Shown here in pieces: positions 7,951-16,215 of a stretch of DNA of 35,787 nucleotides. Positions within the stretch are counted from its first letter, which is position 1. Every line of letters starts with the position of its first letter. Source of the DNA: Natronomonas sp. (GTDB lineage: Archaea; Halobacteriota; Halobacteria; Halobacteriales; Haloarculaceae); NCBI RefSeq assembly GCF_028274965.1, contig NZ_JAQCNO010000045.1, forward strand, positions 1-35,787. The letters are read 5' to 3'. Below the pieces are notes generated by a model. That model saw only the letters and a program-made list of their open reading frames with translations, ran no database searches and was not told where the DNA came from. The position numbers and the translations under genes were made by a program.

Positions 7951-9222
7951 TCAGCGCGCCTCCGCGGGCGTCGACCCCTCCGGGGCGACCCGGTCGCCGT
8001 ACAGCAGCCAGGCGGTGAGACACAGAAAGCCGACCGAGACGGCGGCGACGACGAGGAGGTGGCCTCCGAGCGGCAGTTGTGACCGCTCGGAGGCGAGGGC
8101 AACGGCGGTACTCGCAAACGTCGCCAGCCAGCCGCCGACGCCGATCCCGACGGCCGTGTACCTCCCGACAGCCCCCGGCGTTGCGAGGTCGGGCCACAGC
8201 GCGAACGCGACGGTCGTATAACAGCTCACGGCGAGGACGTAGACGAGCGACAGAAGCGTGGCGAGGACCGCCGGGCCCCCGACGACGGCGTCGTAGGCGT
8301 ACAGGAACTGCGCGGCGGCGAACAGCGCGAACGCCGCGGCGAACAGCCAGCGGTGGTCGGCCTTCGCGTACGCGACGCCGGCGGCGAGCCCTCCGACGAC
8401 GTGGACCGACGCGATCAGCCCCCGCGTGCCGGCGTCGGGCGACTGCCAGGAGGCGTCGACGAAACGCGACGCCTCGACGATGCGGACGAAGCCGAGGCTA
8501 TCGACGAAGAACGCGCCGAACAGGAGCACCACGCCCGCGACGACCGTCGCCGTAGTCGTAGTCGTAGTCGTCGACAGCCCCGATCCCGGCGCCGCGTCGC
8601 CCCGTGTCCGGTGGGCGAGTCGCCCCGGACGCGCCCCCGGGGTCGAGAGGACACCGAGCAGGAGCCCGGCCGGAACCAACACGGCGATGGCCGCCGGAGC
8701 GAAGCGCCCGGCCGTCCATCGGAACGGGAACACCGCGGCCAGAGAGAACGCGAGAGCGGTCACGGCCCCGGCGGCGTAGCCGCGCTTTTCGGGGACGACG
8801 AGATCGGAAAGCAGGCCGAAGGCGAACGGGATCGCCGTCCCCAAAAGCACCGACGCGGCGAGGATCCACGCGATGAACCCGGCCGGGGAGTCGACGGCCC
8901 CGACGGCGCGGGTCGCCGCGATCTGTGCGGCGATGACGCCGAACAGCACGCGGAACTTGAACCGGACGCCGACCGCCGGCCCGAGCCGATCGAGCAGGCT
9001 CCCGGCGACGAGCGTCACCGAGAGGGTCGCGACCGCCAGCGTTCCCATCGCGGCCGCGAGTGCCCCCGGCGACAGCCCCACCCGCTCTACACCGATGTCG
9101 GTCAGCCCGAGCTGGACGAAGGTGAGGTTGTAGTAGTACGCCGCCGTCAGGACGACGACGTAGACCCCGAACGCGATCGCCGCCTCGGTTCGGCTCCTGT
9201 CGGTCGCGGCTTGTGGGTTCAT
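7951..9222 (-). CDS. MFS-type transporter, 12 TM
   Basis: A 423-residue protein with about 12 hydrophobic segments in two halves, consistent with the major facilitator superfamily. The loop after TM2 has the motif-A-like GSLLDRLGP. The central cytoplasmic loop (after GLLLGVLSTPGARPGRLAHRTRG) contains a run of about eight Thr encoded by a hexanucleotide repeat. The nearest family in memory is the haloarchaeal set of MFS proteins often annotated only as transporter; the substrate is unknown. The start is the ATG at 9222, because the hydrophobic N-terminus begins ~13 residues later. A very long upstream open frame is an antisense shadow of btuD. The ~150 bp upstream holds a TTTTTT-containing AT element (9257-9265) and short tcgggtc direct repeats near 9300-9322. 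Confidence 0.75.
   Translation of the reverse strand: MNPQAATDRSRTEAAIAFGVYVVVLTAAYYYNLTFVQLGLTDIGVERVGLSPGALAAAMGTLAVATLSVTLVAGSLLDRLGPAVGVRFKFRVLFGVIAAQIAATRAVGAVDSPAGFIAWILAASVLLGTAIPFAFGLLSDLVVPEKRGYAAGAVTALAFSLAAVFPFRWTAGRFAPAAIAVLVPAGLLLGVLSTPGARPGRLAHRTRGDAAPGSGLSTTTTTTTATVVAGVVLLFGAFFVDSLGFVRIVEASRFVDASWQSPDAGTRGLIASVHVVGGLAAGVAYAKADHRWLFAAAFALFAAAQFLYAYDAVVGGPAVLATLLSLVYVLAVSCYTTVAFALWPDLATPGAVGRYTAVGIGVGGWLATFASTAVALASERSQLPLGGHLLVVAAVSVGFLCLTAWLLYGDRVAPEGSTPAEAR
8551..8573. repeat. Hexanucleotide microsatellite in the MFS gene
   Basis: The plus strand reads cgtagt three times and then cgtcg, which on the coding strand gives a poly-Thr run in the central loop of the transporter. 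The period of six keeps the frame, so copy-number changes would only alter loop length. Confidence 0.7.
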
Positions 9223-9374
9223 GCGCGATGCCGTTGACCGACCTCCGGCTCGGACGCAAAAAACCGTACCCATCCGCCGACGCCGACACCGACGCCGCGT
9301 CGGGTCACATCGGGTCGGGTCAGACCGGCGTCGGCCTCCACGAGCGCGGACGAACGACGGTGAGCGGGCGCGCC

Positions 9375-10559
9375 CTACGCCGACGAGGCGGAGGCGAGGA
9401 CGTCCTCGCCGTCGAGCGCCGCAACGAGTTCGCTTTCGGCGACGACGCGGGCGTTCGACGGCGGGTCGGGCGCGGCGTCCGTCGCGAACACCCGGCCCGA
9501 CCGCCCGCCCACGAGTTCCGCGTTCGCGTCGGCCGTCGGTCCGGCGACGACGACCGCGTCGGCGGCTCCGAGCAGCGCCTTCGCCGCCGAGCGCGGCTCG
9601 CGACCGATCGGCGCGAACGCCCGTGCCGTCACGACGTCCCGCGCGACCGATCGGGCGGTCACCGCGGCGACGTCCCCCGCCGGGAGCACGCCGGCGGTGA
9701 TCTCGAAGCCGGCATCGGCCAACCGCCCGAGCGTCCGCGCCGCCGCCTCGCCGCCGCCGACGACGTGGACCCGATACCCGCGGGGCGGATCGGCCGACAG
9801 CGGCGTGACGGTCGCCGTCCCGGTGACCGGGTTCGTCCCGACGGCGGCCCTGACGCCGAAGGCGGTCTCGAGCCGCTCGGAGGTCAACACCGCCTCCGGC
9901 GGCCCGACGGCGAGGAGCCCGCCGTTCGCCACGAGCGCGAGCCGATCGCAGAACCACGCGGCGAGGTCCAGATCGTGGACGGCCGCGAGGACGGCCGTTC
10001 GCTCCCCGGCGAGCCCGCTTGCCATCGAGAGCGTCCGGACCGCGTGGTTGATGTCGAGACTCGCCGTCGGCTCGTCGAAAAGCAGCGCGGGCGTCCGCTG
10101 GGCGAGCGCCCGAGCGAGGACGACGCGCTGGCGCTCGCCGCCGCTGAGGCTCCCGACCGACCGACCGGAAAACCGCGCTGTCTCGGTCCGCTCGAGCGCC
10201 GACTCGACGGCGTCGCGGTCGGCCTCGTCGGCGGTGGCAAACCGGGACCGATGCGGCGTTCGGCCCATCGCGACGACGTCCTCGACGTCGAAATCGAAGG
10301 CCAACTGCGTCTCCTGAGGGACCGTCGCGACGAGCCGGGCGATCTCCCGGGCCGAGCGCGTGGTCACGTCCGCGCCGTCGAGCGAGACGGTCCCCTCGTC
10401 GGGCTCGATCAGCCCGTTGCACGTCCGCAGAAGCGTCGTTTTGCCGGCGCCGTTTGGCCCGACGACGGCGAGGAGTTCGCCCCGCGAGACGGCGAGCGAG
10501 ACGCCGTCGAGGACGGTCTTCCCGCCGCGTTCCACGCCGACTGAGTCGAGTTCGATCAC
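9375..10559 (-). CDS. btuD: Cobalamin (corrinoid) ABC transporter ATPase with C-terminal extension
   Basis: ATPase of a type II ABC importer working with BtuC and BtuF encoded next door. In the N-terminal ~245 residues are Walker A GPNGAGKT (34-41), a signature LSGGERQR starting at 138, Walker B ALLFDEP (158-164) and H-loop His near 195. A second domain of about 145 residues follows, starting around [32 protein letters not shown]. Similar tails occur on some archaeal iron/B12-type ATPases, and the role is unknown. The start is GTG at 10559, overlapping the TGA of btuC by four bases (GTGA), so the two are translationally coupled. Assignment to cobalamin rather than iron-siderophore import rests on the similarity of the binding protein to the Halobacterium BtuF that I recall; siderophore or haem transport is the alternative. 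Confidence 0.85.
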   Translation of the reverse strand: MIELDSVGVERGGKTVLDGVSLAVSRGELLAVVGPNGAGKTTLLRTCNGLIEPDEGTVSLDGADVTTRSAREIARLVATVPQETQLAFDFDVEDVVAMGRTPHRSRFATADEADRDAVESALERTETARFSGRSVGSLSGGERQRVVLARALAQRTPALLFDEPTASLDINHAVRTLSMASGLAGERTAVLAAVHDLDLAAWFCDRLALVANGGLLAVGPPEAVLTSERLETAFGVRAAVGTNPVTGTATVTPLSADPPRGYRVHVVGGGEAAARTLGRLADAGFEITAGVLPAGDVAAVTARSVARDVVTARAFAPIGREPRSAAKALLGAADAVVVAGPTADANAELVGGRSGRVFATDAAPDPPSNARVVAESELVAALDGEDVLASASSA

Positions 10560-11602
10560 AGCGCGTGCACCTCCCGGCTCCGGAGCAGGTACAGGAAAAA
10601 CGGCGCTCCGAGCGCCGCGGTGACGATCCCGACCGGCACCTCGGTCGGCCCGGAACGCGCAACGGTATCGGTCGCGACGAGGAACACGGCGCCGGCGAGC
10701 GCGCTCGTCGGCAACAGGATCCGGTGGTCAGGCCCCACGACGAGCCGCATCACGTGGGGCACGATGAGCCCGACGAAGCCGATGACGCCCGACACGGCGA
10801 CGGCGGCGGCCGTCACGACGCTCGATGTCGCCAACAGGACGCGTTTCGTTCGCTCGACCTCGATCCCGAGCGTGTGGGCGTCCGACTCCCCGAGCAGGAG
10901 GACGTTCAGGTCCCGCGCGTAGGCGAGCAGGACGAGAAAAAACACCGCGACGATCGGCAACGCGAGGCGCACCCGCCCCCACGTGCTGTCGTGGAGGTGA
11001 CCCATCAGCCAGTACACCGCCGTCTCGAGGTCATCGCCCGCGCTCAACAGCAGCACCGAGATCACCGCCCCCAGGAACGTCTGTAACGCGATACCGGCCA
11101 AAAGCAGCGTCGCGACGGGCGTCCGGCCCCCCTCGGTCGCAACGGCGTACACGAGGAAGGCGGCGATAAGCGCGCCGCCGAAGGCGAACGCCGGGCGCCC
11201 AAAGGGGACCGAAAGCGGCACGACGATGAACGCGACGGCACCGACCGCGGCCCCGGAGGAGACGCCGATGATCGAGGGATCGGCCATCGGGTTCCGGAAG
11301 AACCCCTGCATCACGGTCCCGGCCGCGGCGAGCGCGAAGCCGACGATCGCGCCGAGCGCGATCCGGGGGAGGCGTATCTGCCGGACGATGAGTTCCGTCG
11401 AGCGCGGCACCTCGGCGGCGAACGGCCGGATCCAGACGACAGAACCGCCCCCGGCCGTCGGCACCCGGATCCGGCCGAGGAGGACGTACGCGACCTCGAA
11501 CGGACCGATCGCCGCGTACCCGAACGCGGTGCTCGCGAGGACCACGGCGACGAGGAGCGCGCCGAGGGCCGCAGACCACGCGAGCGTCCGCCGGAGAACC
11601 AT
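10556..11602 (-). CDS. btuC: Cobalamin (corrinoid) ABC transporter permease, FecCD/BtuC family
   Basis: Membrane subunit of the importer. The ~348-residue protein has the ten-helix FecCD/BtuC layout with family landmarks: [45 protein letters not shown] in the N-terminal half, and [23 protein letters not shown] (the cytoplasmic coupling-helix region that contacts the ATPase) toward the end. The ATG at 11602 is preferred to an in-frame TTG at 11629 because a TATA-like AAGTATTT lies centred 30 bp upstream of the ATG, and the TTG itself falls inside that element. It forms an operon with btuD and diverges from btuF, with only 58 bp between start codons. Confidence 0.9.
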   Translation of the reverse strand: MVLRRTLAWSAALGALLVAVVLASTAFGYAAIGPFEVAYVLLGRIRVPTAGGGSVVWIRPFAAEVPRSTELIVRQIRLPRIALGAIVGFALAAAGTVMQGFFRNPMADPSIIGVSSGAAVGAVAFIVVPLSVPFGRPAFAFGGALIAAFLVYAVATEGGRTPVATLLLAGIALQTFLGAVISVLLLSAGDDLETAVYWLMGHLHDSTWGRVRLALPIVAVFFLVLLAYARDLNVLLLGESDAHTLGIEVERTKRVLLATSSVVTAAAVAVSGVIGFVGLIVPHVMRLVVGPDHRILLPTSALAGAVFLVATDTVARSGPTEVPVGIVTAALGAPFFLYLLRSREVHAL

Positions 11603-11606
11603 GCGT

Positions 11607-11635
11607 ACAACTGCGGTTGTGTTAGGCAAATACTT
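11607..11635. promoter_or_regulatory. Shared TATA element and inverted repeat between btuC and btuF
   Basis: The 58-bp gap between the divergent ATGs (11602 and 11661) holds one AT-rich element, AAATACTT on the plus strand and AAGTATTT on the minus strand (11628-11635). Its centre (11631.5) coincides with the midpoint of the two start codons, putting each start about 30 bp away, the usual leaderless spacing in both directions. An inverted repeat acaac-tgcg-gttgt (11607-11620) lies between the TATA element and btuC and could be an operator. Function is inferred from geometry. Confidence 0.55.
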
Positions 11636-11660
11636 GTTGTCCTCCCCGCTCTGTTCGGGT

Positions 11661-12758
11661 ATGCGCTCTCAATCCCGGCCCCGGCCCCGCGGCGCTCGAT
11701 CCCGGACTCGGCTCCGATCGGTCCTGCTCGCCGCCCTCGTCGTCGCCGCCGTGGGTGTCGCCGCTGTCTCCGCCCCCGTCGGCGCACAGTCGGGACCCGA
11801 CGCGTCGCCGACGTGTTCGTTTCCGGTCTCCGAGACGGACGCCACCGACACCACCGTGACGGTCACCGAACGGCCCGAGCGGATCGTCGTCCTCCAGCCG
11901 AGCACGGCACAGACCGTCTGGGAACTCGGCGCGGCCGACCGGGTCGTCGGGGCGCCCGTCGGCCCCTACACGGGGTACCTGGCGGGCATCGGTACGAGGG
12001 AGGACGTGACCAACGCCGACGAGTTCAGCGTCAACCGCGAGGCCGTCGTCGCGCTGGAGGCCGACGTCGTCCTCGCGGCGAACGTCGTCCCCGACGACAC
12101 CGTCAGCGGCCTCCGGGCGGCCGACCAGACCGTCTTCGTGTTCGGGTTCGGGACGTCGCTGTCGTCCGTCGCCGAGAAGACCGAACTGACGGGTCGGCTG
12201 ATCGGGTCCTGCGGGGCGGCGACCGACGCGAACGCGCAGTACCGAGACCGCATCGAGGCGGTCGAAAACGCGACCGAGGGCCGCGAGTCGCCGCGCGTGC
12301 TGCACTACTCCGGGGGACCGGCGGGCCACGTGGTGGCCGGTTCGGGGACGTTCATCGACGAGATCATCACGACGGCCGGCGGCACGAACGTCGCCGCCGA
12401 AAACGGCATCGAGGGCTACGGACAGATCAGCGACGAGGCCGTCGTCGAGTGGGACCCGGAGGTGATCTTGGTTTCCGAGGACGGTTCGGGGGTCCCCGAC
12501 TCCGAGGCGTTCGCCTCGACGTTCGCCGTCCGGAACGACCAGGTCGTCGCGGTCGACGGGAACTACCTGAGCCAGCCCGGACCGCGGGTCGTGATCGCAA
12601 TCGAGGAGCTCGCGGCGGCCCTCGAGGCGGCCGAGACCGATGGCGGCAACACCGCGGCCGGAAGCGAAAGCGACCCCGAGGACGCGCCCGGGTTCGGTGC
12701 CGCCGCCGCCCTGATCGCGCTCGCCGTGGGCGTCCTTCTCGCCGAACGACGCCGCTGA
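11661..12758 (+). CDS. btuF: Cobalamin-binding (substrate-binding) protein BtuF with PGF-CTERM anchor
   Basis: Extracellular binding protein that delivers corrinoid to BtuCD. The 365-residue protein has an Arg-rich N-terminus and hydrophobic signal ([22 protein letters not shown]). The mature start [17 protein letters not shown] closely resembles Halobacterium BtuF as I recall it, and the bi-lobed periplasmic_binding_2 fold follows ([24 protein letters not shown]; later [42 protein letters not shown]). The C-terminal ~40 residues are an acidic linker, PGFG at 343-346, a hydrophobic segment and Arg-Arg-Arg. This is the PGF-CTERM signal predicted to be processed by archaeosortase A and lipid-anchored. 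The ATG at 11661 lies 30 bp from the shared TATA element. A siderophore-binding role is the alternative. Confidence 0.88.
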   Translation: MRSQSRPRPRGARSRTRLRSVLLAALVVAAVGVAAVSAPVGAQSGPDASPTCSFPVSETDATDTTVTVTERPERIVVLQPSTAQTVWELGAADRVVGAPVGPYTGYLAGIGTREDVTNADEFSVNREAVVALEADVVLAANVVPDDTVSGLRAADQTVFVFGFGTSLSSVAEKTELTGRLIGSCGAATDANAQYRDRIEAVENATEGRESPRVLHYSGGPAGHVVAGSGTFIDEIITTAGGTNVAAENGIEGYGQISDEAVVEWDPEVILVSEDGSGVPDSEAFASTFAVRNDQVVAVDGNYLSQPGPRVVIAIEELAAALEAAETDGGNTAAGSESDPEDAPGFGAAAALIALAVGVLLAERRR

Positions 12759-12764
12759 CGGCCA

Positions 12765-12781
12765 CACCGCACGCCGCGGTG
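12765..12781. terminator. Hairpin between convergent btuF and histidine kinase genes
   Basis: A perfect inverted repeat, caccgc / gcggtg with a 5-base loop, lies just after the btuF stop and before the convergent kinase gene end. It has no T-run. A terminator or 3'-end stabiliser is plausible from position only. Confidence 0.3.
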
Positions 12782-12820
12782 CGCCCGCTCGCTCGACGCC
12801 GGGCTTCGGTACGAAACCGC

Positions 12821-14458
12821 TCACGCCCCGTTCGCGTAGAGCCGCACCGTGACGATGCTGCCGGTCGGGTCGTTCCGGTCGAACGCGAGCTCCCCGCCGA
12901 GCTGTGTGACGGCCCAGCGCACGAACCAGAGCCCGATGCCGCGGCCGTGTTTCGCCTGCGTCTCCGCCCCGGCGGCGAGGATCTCGCGCTCCCGATCCGG
13001 GATGCCCGGCCCGTCGTCCGCGACGACGAGCTCGGCGGTCTCTCCCGGCCCGGCCCGGACGGTGATCCGGACGTTGGGAGCGTCGCTGTCGGCGTGTTCG
13101 AGCGCGTTTTCGAGCAACTCACGGAGGAGACGCCGCACGACGGCCTCGTGGGTCACGGCTTCGATCGCCGTCGCGTCGAGTTCGATCTCGCCCCGCTCGA
13201 CGTCCGACCGGAACCGATCGGCGACGGATCGCGCGACCGCCGCGAGGTCGACGGTCGTCGGCGGGTCCGCGAGGGCGCTCATCACCTCTTCTGTCTCTCG
13301 GGCCTTCGTGCCGAGCCGGACCGTCCTGTCGAGGATCGTCCTGATCTCGGTGCGGACGTCCTCGTCGTCGATCCGGTTCGTGTGGGCCAACACCGCGTCG
13401 AGATCGTTTCTGACGTTGTGTCTGAGGATGCGGTTGAGCACCGAGAGCCGCTGTCGGCGGGTCCGGCGGTCGGTCACGTCCCGGAGGAGGACCGTCCGGG
13501 CGACCGGCTCGCCGCCGCCCGCGGAATCGGAGACGCCGGAGACGCTGAACTGGAACCGGCGCCGCCCCTCCGGCGTTCGCAGCGATACGGTCCCGTTGGA
13601 GCCGGCAGAGAGGTCCGCGTCCCCGAGCCCGTCGGCGACGGTCTCCAGGGGCTCGCCGACCAGTTCCGCGCCCTCGCCGAAGCGGTCGGCCGCAGCCTCG
13701 TTTGCGTCGAGGACGTACCCGTCCGAATCGAGGACGAGGACGGCCTCCCGGAGCGTCTCGACGACGCGCGTTCTGGCGACGTGATCGGCCTTCGGAAAGC
13801 CGGTCGTGACCGGATACCGCCGGACGGCGACGGCCAACAGCGCGCCCGCGACGAGCAGCCCCACGCTCGCGCCGCCGACCGGTTCCGAGGAGTCCCGGGC
13901 GAGTTCGAGGAGATACGGCGCTGTGACCCCGCCGGTCACGACCGCCACCTGCGCGTTCGAGACGCGGGGGTGGTCACCGCCGAAGCTCACCATCACGTAG
14001 GTTCCGTACACGTACAGACAGAACGCGACGAGCAGTTCCATCCCGACCAGCGGCGCCAACCGACGCTCGATCGCCGTCTCGGAGGACGCCGTCGCGAGGA
14101 CGACGCCGCCCCAGACGAGCGGGAGCACGAGAGACGCAAACAGCGCCGCCGTCCACCGCCGCGAGAGCCGCCGGCCGGTGTAGCTGCGGGCGTACGCGAC
14201 CCACACCCCCGGAAGCAGAAACGCCGCGGTGACTCGGACGGACGAACAGAGCGTCGAGACGGCGTCGGCGGGCGCGATCGCGGGGAGTTCGCCGCAGAGC
14301 GAGGCGGCCGCCCACAGCGCCAACACGGCGAGCAGCGCGATGAACGGCTTCGCACTCGGGGCCTCGCGTCTCCGTACGGTCCGCGACAGCGCCCAGAGGA
14401 GACACCCCGTCGCCGAGGCGGTGAGCCCGACCGTCAGCAGCGTCGATACGAGCGTCAT
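12821..14458 (-). CDS. Sensor histidine kinase: 7TM N-terminus, PAS, HisKA-like, HATPase
   Basis: Membrane sensor kinase of 545 residues. Residues 1-215 form about seven hydrophobic segments, the pattern of the 7TM N-terminal region of archaeal/bacterial histidine kinases. A PAS domain lies around 235-330 (AVLVLDSDGYVLDANEAAADRFGE). The phosphoacceptor helix has His347 in LNRILRHNVRNDLDAV, the haloarchaeal HisKA-like form. The ATPase domain shows an N-box (LRELLENALEHAD), G1 (DDGPGIPDRE) and G2 (KHGRGIGLWFV). All catalytic parts look intact. The ligand and cognate regulator are not identified. A HalX response regulator is encoded 1.0 kb beyond its start on the same strand, separated by a lipoprotein gene and a small membrane protein gene, so partnership is possible but unproven. 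Confidence 0.92.
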   Translation of the reverse strand: MTLVSTLLTVGLTASATGCLLWALSRTVRRREAPSAKPFIALLAVLALWAAASLCGELPAIAPADAVSTLCSSVRVTAAFLLPGVWVAYARSYTGRRLSRRWTAALFASLVLPLVWGGVVLATASSETAIERRLAPLVGMELLVAFCLYVYGTYVMVSFGGDHPRVSNAQVAVVTGGVTAPYLLELARDSSEPVGGASVGLLVAGALLAVAVRRYPVTTGFPKADHVARTRVVETLREAVLVLDSDGYVLDANEAAADRFGEGAELVGEPLETVADGLGDADLSAGSNGTVSLRTPEGRRRFQFSVSGVSDSAGGGEPVARTVLLRDVTDRRTRRQRLSVLNRILRHNVRNDLDAVLAHTNRIDDEDVRTEIRTILDRTVRLGTKARETEEVMSALADPPTTVDLAAVARSVADRFRSDVERGEIELDATAIEAVTHEAVVRRLLRELLENALEHADSDAPNVRITVRAGPGETAELVVADDGPGIPDREREILAAGAETQAKHGRGIGLWFVRWAVTQLGGELAFDRNDPTGSIVTVRLYANGA

Positions 14459-14546
14459 GTGTCGTCGGTGTTCGTCCCCCCGGATCGCCCGTGTCCGCTC
14501 CGCGTCGTTCGCTCGCGTCGTCCGCCGTGCGGTCCTCGTCCGGCCT

Positions 14547-15047
14547 CTATGAGGACCCGTTCTCGGCGGCCCCGCCGAACTCGGAGAGCGACTCGCCGGC
14601 GCGGATCGCGATCGGTTCGTCCTCGATGCCGGAGCCGACGAGGACGCCGACCATCTCCTCGTCGACGTCCCCGATCGACACCGCCTCGCTCGTCTGTGAG
14701 ACCCCCTCGAGTTCGACGTCAGTGAGTTCGACCTCTACCCGGTGGGCGCCCGTCTCCTCCCAGACGTCGTCGTACGCCACGACGTTGCTCTCTCCGCCCG
14801 ACTCCGTCGAGGGGGCCTCGAACGTCTCGGTGAGCACCGTCCCATCGGACGGGCCGGCGATCTCGATGGACCCGCTGACGGTCCGATTCAGTTGGTTGAG
14901 CACGTTGACGTCCCCGAGCACGCGGTTCGCGAGGCGATCCACGGCGGCCGTACAGCCGGCGAGGGATGCGAGCGCCGCCGCGCCGCCGACCCGGAGGATC
15001 CGTCGTCTACTCGTCGTCGCGTCCCGATGGGTGCCGTGTCGCGTCAT
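14547..15047 (-). CDS. Predicted Tat-exported lipoprotein of unknown function
   Basis: A 166-residue protein with a twin-arginine signal (TSRRRILRVGGAAALASLAGC). SRRRIL is the Tat motif and LAGC the lipobox, so it is predicted to be exported folded and anchored through Cys32 to the outside of the membrane. The mature part is acidic and beta-rich, with an Ig-like/beta-sandwich look (SGSIEIAGPSDGTVLTETFEAP; HRVEVELTDVELEGV). I recognise no catalytic motif. It lies between the histidine kinase and a small membrane protein on the minus strand. A TATA-like ttta element lies near 15083-15088, about 38 bp upstream. An extracytoplasmic role linked to the neighbouring kinase is conceivable only by proximity. 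Confidence 0.7.
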   Translation of the reverse strand: MTRHGTHRDATTSRRRILRVGGAAALASLAGCTAAVDRLANRVLGDVNVLNQLNRTVSGSIEIAGPSDGTVLTETFEAPSTESGGESNVVAYDDVWEETGAHRVEVELTDVELEGVSQTSEAVSIGDVDEEMVGVLVGSGIEDEPIAIRAGESLSEFGGAAENGSS

Positions 15048-15170
15048 TCGTCGGTCGCGTTTCGGTGGAGTGTCACGGGAGACATAAACCGACGCGCCGT
15101 GTGTCCGGGGCTGAAACAGCGCCGGCCGACCCGGAATCGGGGCGGGCGTTTCGGACCCGCGTCCGGCCTC

Positions 15171-15193
15171 GGTGTTTCACCCGGCGAAACACC
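15171..15193. promoter_or_regulatory. Inverted repeat upstream of a small membrane protein gene
   Basis: Perfect 8-bp arms ggtgtttc / gaaacacc with a 7-base loop (acccggc) lie 39-61 bp upstream of the ATG at 15232, just before the expected TATA position (a weak ggtatcc lies near 15202-15208). This is a typical place for an operator or activator site. A replication-origin box was considered but is not supported by context. Confidence 0.45.
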
Positions 15194-15231
15194 CCGGAAC
15201 CGGTATCCGAGCCCCCCGCGAACCGTCGTCC

Positions 15232-15426
15232 ATGTCGGCACAGGCAAATCCGCTCCGCAATCCGCTCTTTCGGTGGGGGGCGCCGGCGGTAACGGCCGCG
15301 GTGATCGCCGGAATGGCGCTGTTTCTCATCGAGGACCGGACGCTCCGGTTCGCGATGCTGGCGATGGCGCTTCTCGACGTCATCCTCACGCCGCAGATAC
15401 TGAAGCGGGCGGCTCGGAGCGCATAG
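15232..15426 (+). CDS. Small membrane protein, two hydrophobic helices
   Basis: A 64-residue protein with two predicted transmembrane helices (APAVTAAVIAGMALFLI and FAMLAMALLDVILTPQIL) joined by a short acidic/Arg loop (EDRTLR), with a basic C-terminus. It resembles short conserved haloarchaeal membrane proteins of unknown function. The ATG at 15232 is chosen since the upstream in-frame stretch covers an inverted repeat and is Pro/Arg-rich. It is convergent with the HalX regulator gene. No function can be assigned. Confidence 0.6.
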   Translation: MSAQANPLRNPLFRWGAPAVTAAVIAGMALFLIEDRTLRFAMLAMALLDVILTPQILKRAARSA

Positions 15427-15474
15427 CGGCCTCGTCAGCGGGTGCGCATGTCCGTTCCGTCCGTGCGCTCTCTG

Positions 15475-16059
15475 TCAGTAGCCCTTGCGATCGATACCGG
15501 CGAACGCCTCGAGTATCTCCTCGGCGTCGGGCAGCAGCCGACAGACCCGATCGCGGAGCGCCGCGATCCGCCCGTCGAGGGCGGCGAACTCCTCGTGGTC
15601 GGCCAACCGATCCGGCGGCAACTCGGCGGCGATCACCGCCCGTTTCGACTCCAACTCGAAGTACTCCCCCAGGAGTCGGTACGCGAGGACCCGACACTGC
15701 TGATCGACGGCGGCCCTGATGTCCTCGCGTTCGACCGGCTTACAGAGGTAATCGTCGAAGGGGAGATCGAGGAGTTCGAGGCCCGGATCGATGGCCGTCA
15801 CCATGATCACCCGCGTGTGCATGTCGTACTCGCGGAGTTCGGCGAGGACGTCGTCGCCCGAGCGGTCCGGCATGTGCCGGTCAAGGAGGACCACGTCCGG
15901 CGGTTCCGACGGGTCGATCGCCGACAGCGCCGCCGCCCCGTCGTAGGCGACCGTGACGTCGGCCACGCCCTCCAGGCGGAGGGCGTAGGCGTCGGCGACC
16001 TCCTTCTCGTCGTCAACCATGAGCACCCGCGGCTGGCTGACGTAGATGTCCTCTGGCAT
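15475..16059 (-). CDS. HalX-domain response regulator
   Basis: Two-component response regulator of about 194 residues. The receiver domain (1-115) has the acidic pocket MVDDE (14-18), phospho-acceptor Asp60 in VVLLDRHMP, the switch Thr in VIMVTAID and the conserved Lys in YLCKPVE. The C-terminal ~75 residues are a HalX domain (coiled, Arg/Glu-rich, AVIAAELPPDRLADHEEFAALDGRIAALRDRV), a haloarchaeal output domain of unknown mechanism. The ATG at 16059 is preferred over an in-frame GTG at 16068 because a TATA-like tattaat (minus strand, near 16084-16090) is ~28 bp upstream of the ATG. The gene diverges from a winged-helix regulator. Confidence 0.9.
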   Translation of the reverse strand: MPEDIYVSQPRVLMVDDEKEVADAYALRLEGVADVTVAYDGAAALSAIDPSEPPDVVLLDRHMPDRSGDDVLAELREYDMHTRVIMVTAIDPGLELLDLPFDDYLCKPVEREDIRAAVDQQCRVLAYRLLGEYFELESKRAVIAAELPPDRLADHEEFAALDGRIAALRDRVCRLLPDAEEILEAFAGIDRKGY

Positions 16060-16081
16060 CTCCGACACCTACCGACCACAC

Positions 16082-16190
16082 CGATTAATACCCACGGGTT
16101 TCAGATTCGCCCCCGCGGGCGCCGGACTCTGTACTACTAGAGTACCCCCTGAAGAGGGGACCTAGGTGTGTAGCATCGCGTTACAAATGG
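16082..16190. promoter_or_regulatory. Divergent promoter region with hairpin CCCCT-GAAG-AGGGG
   Basis: Between the HalX regulator (minus) and the winged-helix gene (plus) lie a minus-strand TATA-like element near 16084-16090 and a plus-strand ttacaaa near 16181-16187. An inverted repeat CCCCT-gaag-AGGGG lies at 16146-16159, bracketed by CTAG tetranucleotides at 16137-16140 and 16162-16165. The arrangement suggests a regulator-binding site upstream of the winged-helix gene's TATA box. Confidence 0.4.
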
Positions 16191-16215
16191 CAGTCGGCAC
16201 GAGTGTGTCGTGACG

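Noticed and set aside
9223-10662. Upstream extension of the MFS gene frame to a 903-residue protein
   Set aside because: The added residues are an Arg-rich antisense copy of btuD. The transporter begins at ATG 9222, just before its first helix.
11603-11629. TTG start at 11629 for btuC
   Set aside because: The TTG lies inside the TATA-like element that serves btuC, so it would not be transcribed from that promoter. ATG 11602 has correct spacing.
15171-15193. Inverted repeat as an origin-recognition box
   Set aside because: No Orc1/Cdc6 gene, no repeated copies and no G-run on the expected side, so a transcriptional role is more likely.
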